Positions 55,493 to 64,000 of a stretch of 64,000 nucleotides of DNA are shown here, one piece after another. Within the stretch, counting starts at the first letter, position 1, and every line of letters begins with the position of its first letter. The notes below the pieces were generated by a model, which had not been told where the DNA came from, ran no database searches, and worked only from the letters and a program-made list of their open reading frames with translations. The position numbers were made by a program, and so were the translations under genes. This stretch comes from Prostheceraeus crozeri (taxonomy: Eukaryota > Platyhelminthes > Polycladida > Euryleptidae), in the NCBI GenBank assembly GCA_907163375.1, contig CAJQUW010005701.1:1-64000 (forward strand). The letters run 5' to 3'.

Positions 55493-56577
55493 CAATTGTG
55501 GGCAACCAAGATGGTGTAGAGGGCCACCAATTTGAAAGGGCAGAAATAGGTTTGTTGAAAATTCCTTCATTAATGAGCACTTTTGAGCGTAATTCTAAGG
55601 ACTGCTGTACTATGTGCATAGTGGTAGTAGGGCCTACATGAAATGAATGCAAATTAATTTTTAAATGTATGCACATCATTGTATACATAGCTCTTGTTGT
55701 TTAAGGAACTGTGTTCTACATTCTAAAATCTATATAAATAATGGAATGTGAATAGACCAAACTAATTGCGGAAGGTTTTCGTGAAATTAAGTGGTCATAT
55801 GACCTCATTAGTAATATAACAATATTACCTTATTTCATCGAAAAAAGGACGGTCTATGTCGGCGGTACATAGTCTAAACGACGGCCTATATTAGCCTACA
55901 TCCATCCGCCTACATGCCACACAATTAAAAATAGCACAAATAAAAAGTGGCTAAACTACACACCCCTAAGTGCAGTACTTAGGCCTACTTCACCCAAACA
56001 TAAGCGCCTTTCGAAAAGCACGCATAGGTTCCGCAAACGATACTCGTGCGATAATGCAATTCTAGTGCAGAATTGGTGCAATATACATGTACATGTAAAT
56101 CCAGATAATATGATATCCAGAAAGAATACTTGAAGAAAATGCTGGCTTATGAATATTACATATCTTCATGCGGTTGGACTTTCATGCGCAGCCTACTTGA
56201 TCTATTTCTAGGCTGATTGCAACTCTGCTTATTACGTGGTGAAACATGTTCAACAAGGTATCGAACACCATGCGAATTAGCACTCACACAGTTGATGAAT
56301 ATGTCATTTACCTTCATATTGAGAAGATATTCATTGCGAAGGGAACATTGCTTGAGCATTCTAGCGAAACTTTTTATGCCATCATTGATCAGTCATTAAT
56401 CACTTTTGAAAATCCTAAAGAACATCAACCTCAAACTTAGAAGTGTCTTTTAAAGGTAAAAGTCGGAGTGGACAGTTTTCAAATCACTGATTAAATAATG
56501 TCCGCGGGTCACTTTGGATATGAGAAGCGGTGGTGGGCCAACCAAGTGGCCCCCTGGTCATACGTTGCCCACCATTG
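55493..56577. mobile_element. B-type hAT element in unit 4
   Basis: Near-identical to the unit 1 copy, with a cluster of small differences near 55,640-55,665. Confidence 0.85.
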
Positions 56578-56731
56578 TATGAGCGATTCTCTTCCCAGCC
56601 CTAGTTCTAGGTAGAATCAAAATTTTGAGCTTCATCTTCGGTTCCGGACAGATAAAATTTCAAAAGCTCCGGGTCTGGAATCGCGAAGTTTTGCAGCTCC
56701 GCATGACGTAGAGATTTGAACTCATTTACAC

Positions 56732-57491
56732 CAGGGATGCGGAGTTCTATCATTTTGATAGGACTCCGACTCCGGGGGTTGATGGGACTTCGGCTTTTGA
56801 TAGGACTCTGACTCCGAATGGCAAGTACATAAAGCCTAGTTTTTAGAAAATCTGGTGACCTGCATCATAGACCATTATAGGCTTATCCTTCATTGTTATG
56901 TATCAATTATCAATAATTTTCGATGAAAGTTGATCAAATGTCGCTTTAAGTTGGATGCATGCGACTGGGCTCCTCCCATCTTGCTGATGAGTGCTTCACA
57001 CGGTTTTTCTCCAGTCTCTACCAGACAGGAAACCCCCGTCCTTGTCCAAAAATTATGAGTACATGCACTTTCGATTTTAAAATGCGCTTTGGAGGAGCCA
57101 TCACACACGATAAACGTGAGGGTAGGAGGTTATGTTTTCAAACAAACAAGTATTTGATTTTTGTCTCTGATGTGACCTTTGGTGTGTAAGTGTGATCGAG
57201 CATGGGAAGGCTTGTCTTCTCTACTAAATCAGCGAGTGAGATGACAATCCTTTTTCACTATGACGGTTCATTCCCTCAACTATTACAAGCTTTGCATGCA
57301 CTGCTGTCTCTGTACTTTTGTTTGACGGAGAAAGTTGACATCCAGACAGTGACAGTAATGCACAAGGATAAATAATTTTTCTGTTTTATATTTTGGGTCT
57401 AGTTATAGGCCGTAGTCCGGCGTCCTATCATTTGATAAGACTCCGACTCCGGCAAAAATGATAGGACTCCGACTCCAACTCCGCATCCGTG
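56732..57491. mobile_element. A-type hAT element, last and diverged copy
   Basis: Same ends and GGACTCCGACTCC repeats as the other A copies, but the interior differs at many sites (760 bp). Flanked by ATTTACAC on the left and ATTTACGC on the right (57,492-57,499), seven of eight identical: an independent old insertion of the same family. Confidence 0.93.
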
Positions 57492-57499
57492 ATTTACGC

Positions 57500-58553
57500 C
57501 CCTATTCCCTAATAGCGAGTTGGTAGATTCACTTTTACTTCTACCTTTCATGAAAATATACAAGTTGCCAGAGGAATCTCAAGATCCATTTATAATCAAT
57601 ATCTTAAGGTCATAATCAACTGTCTCCTATGTTCGTAGAGATAACAATCTCTACTTCAATTGATGATTCCTTCTACACCTATGTGCCAGACTTCATACAA
57701 CTATCTAAACAGGGTGTCCAGCAGCGTATCCGAGGCTGATGACTCCGTCCCTTGATTCCAGTCAAGGCATTTGAACTTTCCCTATCATTGCCCCTCCAGA
57801 GCCGTTCGTTCCGCTCAGCGGTAAAACGACCGATTATCCCGTTCATTCATTATAAGGCACCCATTCAATCTTTCTTTTTATCAAACAATTTTATTTATTA
57901 ACAAAATTTGACAATGTTCGATAAAGTGAAAAAGTTAGTCTCCTAATAAAACCCTTACAGATCAATAAATGCATCAAATAGGCCTAAATCAAAAGGGAAG
58001 ATGTCAACTCTTGTTTGATCAGGATTCGTGCTCCTTTGACTGGTAAGATCCTACATGTCACCACAGATTTGAATACGTGGACTTGGCTGCTGCGGCAGGC
58101 TTTCCACTAATTTTGCATGTATAATGATGAGACTACTCCACGGATCCTTTCAATATAATATTTGGTCTATCAATTAAAGAAATTTCAAGGGTTCGTGAGT
58201 CCAGTTTTGACTCTCAATGAACACCTCAAAAGCGTCCATGATGAGTTCAGGAGCACCGAAAGAGAACTTTTCACCAACGGAACCTGTATACACGGAGACG
58301 GTATAGTTGACGAACGTTCAATTCAATCCCGTTTTTCCAAGCAAAATACCGATTGGTCTGATAATTGCTCATCGACCATTCTGGCGTACTTTTCGATCAC
58401 CAGAAATATACGAAATGTAGTTCCGCTTGCTCGAATGCCCCGACTTCAGTATTTGACGTTGTAATGAGGCCATAGGTGTACTTCTATTCTACACCCCCAC
58501 ATTTTTGTTGTTGACACCCGCGAGTGTTGCATCGTCCGCGACCTTTTCCTGCT
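57500..58553. other. Host intergenic DNA
   Basis: No gene supported. The frame at 58,162-58,464 has no recognisable motif or splice context. Confidence 0.4.
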
Positions 58554-59556
58554 GAGTGGTGGGCAACCAAGTTGGGATAGCGGGCCACCAATTTTAAAAG
58601 GCAGTATTATAGGCTTAATATTCTTTTATTCCATATGCCTACTTTTATGTACACACACGGACTGCGCGTACGTGAATATATAGTGGTCACATTATACAAC
58701 AAAATTTTACACGTAAATGTATACAGCAGTATTGTACGCAACCAATTTGTTTAATGTTAAGGAACCATAATTTACTTTCTACAATTCATGTGAGTATTGA
58801 AGAGCGAATACTAGGTCTATAACAAATCATGGAAACTTTTCTTTTGTGTAATTAGATGGAAATTTGACTTTTTTGGTGATTTGACCGAAATTGCCTCATT
58901 TCATCCAAAAACAACGGTCTGTAAGTGTAATGCAACTATCCGCCTGAAAGCCGCACAAAATAATACTGATTTTGCCACAATTATTGATCATGCTACATAC
59001 ATGCATGCACAAATGTCATCCAAATATATATGGCTTTCAAAAACCGTGCACGGGTTCCATAAATGGTTAATCATGTGCTAATGCCAATCGAGTATACGAA
59101 ATCTGTATCATTGTAGTACGAGCAGTATACAAATGAAATTCAGCAAGAATATTTGAAAAAAATGTTGGCCTGTCAAAATCTTGTGGTTGGATTCCTCCAT
59201 TCGTAATTAAGCTATAATTGATATAGCCTCATTCTACTGTAGGTTCCATGAGGCGTGGTTTATTACGTAGAGAAACATGCTCAGCAGGGCATCGAATACT
59301 ATGTGACTTAGCATAAACTCGCGCATGTGATGACGTTTTGCGCTTATACGAGAGTTTTGTTTTTTGTGCTATCATATTGCTCACTTAGTTGTTAATTAAT
59401 GGCTTTGCAAATTCCAATGAGGATCCCTTACCCTCAGATGCACCTCTGAAAGGTCCAAGTTGGAGTGAGTCATTTTCACATCATCGATTCAAATAACGTC
59501 CGCGGGCCACTTTAGATATGAGAAAAGGTGGCCCTCTCACTACCGTCGCATAAGCG
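58554..59556. mobile_element. Diverged hAT element of the GTGGTGGGCAACC family
   Basis: Begins GAGTGGTGGGCAACCAAGTT with GCGGGCCACC. Near its right side it carries GTCCGCGGGCCAC and a worn end around 59,540-59,556. Its interior (TACGTAGAGAAACATGCTCA and ATCATATTGCTCACTTAGTT) is the reverse complement of the interior of the element at 14,265. The right boundary is approximate. Confidence 0.75.
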
Positions 59557-60681
59557 TTGAGTATGTAACATTCCTCTGGTTTGCAGAAAATTTACAGCAC
59601 TTGCTTTGTCGTTCACCGTAGTGTAGAGTTGTAGACTACAATCCCACAAAGTTTGCTTGACCTAAAATGTATTCCGTAATTTACTCTTTTTGTGGGATTT
59701 TATGTGAGACAATATACGATTAATTGTATTTAATTGGTTTATTCTTTAAGCTTGCATTCTTTCGTTTCCGTTTTTCGTGCGCATTAAACAATGGATCACG
59801 TTTTCGAATATAGAAAATTCATAATTCTTGTGGTTGTAACAAGATTTTGATAAAAAGGACCTAATATCTGTCTTAGATCAACATACAGACCGTTTCATAA
59901 ATAATTGCACAGAAAAGTTAACCTATTTTAAATGTAATTTTCGTGTTGAGATCCTGGTTCAATCTTAATAAACGATATACCATAAGAAACCATATGTTCC
60001 ATAGATTATTTTGACAAACATTTTACTTTCTTAAGTGGTCAGTTGTGGTCAGTAGACCTTCTGAAAGAAAATTGAGCGTTTTCTTTAATCCAGGATTTTA
60101 ACATGAAGACGACCGAATTTTTTAAAGAAAACTGACAGACAGTGTGAGCTATCACTCAGCTTCATCATGATGCAAAGATTTTAAGATTCGTTGAATATAC
60201 AAAAAGATACTGCATAAATAAGTTTTACCAAAAAATGCTGCTAAAAATGTCTGACATGATTTTTTTCATTGATGAAGATGCTGAATTTCAATAAACTTTA
60301 TACCATGTGAAAGAATGTGCTTAGTACTTTGATTTGGCAGAGCAATTAGGTTGTGTCTAGTCAATTGTGGTCAGTAGACACAAAAGTTTGATTTTTTGGT
60401 CAATTCATTCACCGATGCCTACAGACTAAAACTTCGTAAAACAGAAAATTAAGATTATCACTATTCAATCAGGCTTGTGTTAAGCTTTCAGATTATATGT
60501 TTTTCGAATTTCGACAACATTTGGTACAGTTTTACTCAATTAAACACGCTTCCTTGATTTTTCGCTAACTTTCGCGTTAAAAATGTCTTTAACGGTTAAC
60601 TTCACACAACTATCGGCAAATAACTTTTGCTGCATTAACGCTGGCGCATTTGAGTTTGGGTTTAAAAGAATGCTGTTATCA
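59557..60681. other. Host intergenic DNA with a diverged local duplication
   Basis: TTGTGGTCAGTAGAC and AAACTTTATACCAT/AAACGATATACCAT words recur about 320 bp apart (near 60,045 and 60,368), suggesting an old tandem duplication. No gene was recognised. Confidence 0.4.
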
Positions 60682-60689
60682 GCTCCAAG

Positions 60690-62131
60690 TAGGGATTTTC
60701 CGAAAAATCTCAATCCCGGGATCCCGGGATTGAGTAGAATTGTAAATATCCTATTACAAAGCATAGATACATGCAAATAGAATGGGACACCGGTACGGAT
60801 TCCATGGGTTGGTGCAAACCATGAAATCCCAAGATTAACATATCAATTTTGTTGATGTTTTGGCAGTAATTTATACATGTTTTACTGCTTCAATAGTGGA
60901 AACCGAATAGATTTTCGAATTCTCTTCAATATCTTTCTTTGAATTACTAATTCAAAATTCAAATACTAATTCAAAACAGCTGTGGCAGCATACTTATATG
61001 TGTGATGATTATATAATCACACCATTTATGTCATCTAATCATATGTACAGGGCATAGATTCCACAATCCCGAAAAATATCTTTCAGGGGATTCCGGAATT
61101 GAGCAAAGTAGTAAATACGTGTCATGACAAAGTTGTTATGACAAAGCACATGTGTATGTCAACAGTATGGGATACCGGGATGTAGGAACTGGGGATAGCA
61201 GAGAGCAGGCAATGCCGAAAATCGGTTCACTTACAAAATCGCAATTGACAAGTTGACTCAAAGGTTCTTCGCTTTATGCACAGATTGATAACGACAACGT
61301 TGAGAGTAACATGGAGCAGTTACGAATTCCTAGATTTTGTACTTTCAATGCAAATTGCAATTTCCTGAGATTCTGGATTGGTAGGCTGAAGACCCGGGAT
61401 TAGGGCCTGTCAACAAAATCCCAACTTTTCTTGATCCCGGCATTCGGGATTACGAGCTCTGACCCGGGATCGAGATTCACAAAATATAGACATGCCAACT
61501 GTATAGCTACAAGTAAAATGGTAAGATAATCAAAATCACAACTGCTTCCTGAACTGGCACATTGAGATTCCAAAATCCCAAGCTCGGGATCACGCGATTG
61601 AAGAATCTTTTATGTGCCTTTCACCGTTAGCTAAGCTAATGCTGTGAATAACAACTGTGGTCAAATGAGAATAATTCTTCCTCAACAAATCAATTTCGGG
61701 ATTGAATTAACCAGAGGCTAATAACCATTACCATAGACTGTGGTCTATTGAGCAATTTGCCTCCTAAGGATCTCAATCCCAGGATTAGCTCGTTTCCTAT
61801 TCCCGATATTGTGTAGACCTATTTAGCTAATACTGATCTTTAATTTGGTCATGCTTCCAACTACTGTTCGCTTTGGCAAATAAAAAACTCAAATCTAAGT
61901 CTCGACCTTATTCAAAAGGCTTCATCAATGAATTATTGAAAACGTAACGTTGACAGTTATATTGAAGTGTGAAGAGCCTGTATCTATTGTGGATGGATTT
62001 CTGGTAGTTTTATCTTCGACAATTTGTCTTACTTTAGACGGAATACAGCTATCTTACAAATTTCTCAATCCCGGGATTAGACCCCAATCCCAGGATTTCG
62101 GGATCCCGGGATCCCGGGATTGGAATCCCTA
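60690..62131. mobile_element. Non-autonomous hAT element with ATCCCGGGAT subterminal repeats and perfect TSD
   Basis: Ends TAGGGATTTTCC and, in reverse complement, TAGGGATTCCAATCCC. Flanked on both sides by GCTCCAAG (60,682-60,689 and 62,132-62,139), an exact 8-bp target-site duplication. The palindrome ATCCCGGGAT and variants recur at both ends and several times inside, as transposase-binding repeats often do. 1,442 bp, no transposase frame. Confidence 0.95.
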
Positions 62132-62340
62132 GCTCCAAGAATATGAAGGTTTTATCAGGATTGGCCCATCCGTTCACTGGCAAACTTCACATTTGTATTG
62201 TTCCAACACTCACCCATTAGGTGAGTCATCATTTCCCTCGGTGGAGGTCAGGATTTCGAATTCTTGATCTGCGCGCACACAAAAGCTTGGCGTCAGACTG
62301 AGACTCGCCGAGTCGCCACTCGCCACCTGTTCACAAACAA

Positions 62341-62576
62341 TATTAATATACTATATATATATATATATAACAATAATAATATATATAATTATATAATATA
62401 ATATTATTATAATTATTATAATTTATGTATATATATTATATTATATTTATATAATTAAAATTAAATTAATATATTATATTATTCATATTATATATATATT
62501 ATAATTATTATAATATTATATATTAATAATTATATAATATATATATATTATAATAATATATATCATAACAATATAC
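62341..62576. repeat. TA-rich microsatellite
   Basis: About 235 bp made of TA, TTA and AAT runs, with almost no G or C. Prone to slippage and assembly error. Confidence 0.95.
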
Positions 62577-64000
62577 AATACTCTTCATGTCGTAGCTGCT
62601 GCGCCCGATAAGTGAATCGACGAGCACTTTTAGCAACTCATTCAATGATGACAGGAAAAGGGTGAAGTTATGACATGACATCAATGACATGATCAGCTAT
62701 GATATGATCATGAATAATTTTTACTAGTCACTAATTACTTCATTTAATTAGGCACACCACACTGTTTCCTAAACCAAGCAAGTGTCTCGGCTGACCAAGT
62801 GAATAAGTTCAGTAATCAATTAAATGAGCTTTGCGGTTAAATTTGATGAGAATAGGCAAGAGATAAAAGAGCTTTTCAGGTTGTGCAACGATGAAGGAAA
62901 TGGACTGTATGGCTAACATTTATTAAATCAGACTAGAAAGCCGAAAATAAATGTTGTTGCAGATATAATTGCCAAATTACGAAATGAACTGTGACAAATT
63001 ATAATGTAATTGAATAGCCGAGATCACTGTTTCCTAGAATGACTGAAAATTGATATAAACGTGAACGGAAATTGCAAGATTAAATTTCATCGTGATACTA
63101 TTTATCATTGAATGACTCAGAAGATTATATTAATACTCATTTATTCAAATGCAACACTCAGGCGGCTGTCAGTCATCAGTAAGAATTTGCTCCAACAAAT
63201 TCTTGGCGCCTTCACGACCTCACATTGCATATAAAGGAAGTAAAAACGTTACTTGATGGTGATTGACAGCTATTCTGGGCGTCGACCATGCGATATTTAC
63301 AATTTTGGTGAGTTCATGGAGATACTCGATATGTTATCTCATTGGAATGAAATTTGAGAGACGTTACTTTCATTCGTCAACCCGTCCAAAACAATGTCAC
63401 CAATGCTTTGAAAAATACCGGGCTGTGAAGGAAGATGAGCAAATCCGATAATTTTCACAAGTTGTATTTGGCTGTCGATTTAAGTGATGGTGATAGTTCG
63501 AAGACTTTAAAATTATTTTTGTTGCGAATGATTGTTTTATATCTCCTCATTTTAACCCAATTCCTAATCCTTGAGATTTCTTTGATCTTTTGTTTTTATG
63601 CAACTACTCAAGCTTCGTGTTGATTTTCTTTATCTTATAATCAGGGGCGTGAGGTTTAATCTATTTTGAAGCATCCAGTCTCGTTTTTGGACCATTATTG
63701 ACCATTGACTCGAAAGTGACATTGAAATTAATGCATAATTCTTAATTTCCTCTAATTTTCTCTAATGAATTTTTTTAAATATTGTCAATGTACATGACAT
63801 GGAATCTTCGTACAGTAGCAAAGTTAGTTGAAAAGTTTTGTCTTAAAATGCATAAATAATGCTCAAGTGATTTCAAATAATCAAAGCACAGCCATACTCT
63901 GCCTGAACTCTACATTCTGCAAAACAATTTTATAAATTTTTTTTTCTTCTATTCTCTCTTTCTGTTCTAACCACCTACCATTAAATCTTCCTCGCTATGC
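62577..64000. other. Host intergenic DNA to the window end
   Basis: No gene or bounded repeat was recognised. Frames at 63,263 and 63,435 are short and unsupported. Confidence 0.4.

Larger units (their letters stand above)
46581..57491. repeat. Tandem array of a 2.54-kb unit, four units plus a terminal element copy
   Basis: Units run 46,581-49,121 (2,541 bp), 49,122-51,662 (2,541), 51,663-54,189 (2,527, with a 14-bp deletion near 53,808) and 54,190-56,731 (2,542). The last element copy, 56,732-57,491, closes the array. Units differ by only a few substitutions. Each unit is an A-type hAT element of about 730 bp, a spacer of about 570 bp, a B-type hAT element of about 1,085 bp and a 155-bp spacer. 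Open frames repeated in every unit run across element borders and are not genes. Confidence 0.98.

Noticed and set aside
46581-57491. CRISPR-like look of repeated GGACTCCGACTCCGG words
   Set aside because: The words are clustered at element ends, unevenly spaced and in both orientations: subterminal repeats of a hAT element in animal DNA.
62341-62576. Possible matrix-attachment or origin-like A+T block
   Set aside because: Simple TA-type microsatellite with no further signal.

Overview
The window joins two very different kinds of DNA. Positions 1 to about 13,331 are extremely A+T-rich, intron-free and densely coding. They hold a virus-like element related to Polintons/adintoviruses, recognised by a protein-primed type family-B DNA polymerase of 1559 residues, two HerA/FtsK-type ATPases (one resembling the A32-like genome-packaging ATPase), a candidate minor capsid (penton-like) protein, a two-helix membrane protein that may be a pVI-like minor capsid protein, a coiled-coil fibre-like protein and a Cys/His-rich protein. 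The genes seen are open. No major capsid protein, protease or integrase is visible, and the left end lies outside the window, so the element cannot be judged complete. Short palindromes sit between its genes and also in frame inside the polymerase gene. Its right edge is a block of 80-bp tandem repeats and paired palindromes (12,735-13,331).

From about 13,332 to 64,000 the DNA has the composition and gene structure of an animal nuclear genome: long introns with GT/AG borders, tRNA-derived SINEs, LINE fragments and many hAT-type non-autonomous transposons. The only host gene I can support is TBC1D16, a Rab GTPase-activating protein, on the + strand. Five exons from 27,736 to 41,481 encode the whole catalytic TBC domain and the C-terminus, 331 codons plus a stop. 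Its N-terminal exons were not found. The frequent TAGGCCTA-like words and the repeat types suggest a marine invertebrate, but I cannot name the phylum.

The repeats are unusually readable. Two hAT-type elements keep perfect 8-bp target-site duplications around a single element (14,265-14,960 and 60,690-62,131). Others keep imperfect ones (32,563-33,356 and 35,682-36,543). From 46,581 to 57,491 a unit of about 2.54 kb is repeated four times and followed by a last diverged element copy. The flanking duplications show that the array arose by unequal crossing-over between two copies of one hAT-type element: internal copies carry the left flank of the last element and the right flank of the first. 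LINE fragments lie at about 34,480-34,990 and 44,790-45,667. The remaining intergenic and intronic DNA shows no further gene that I can support.
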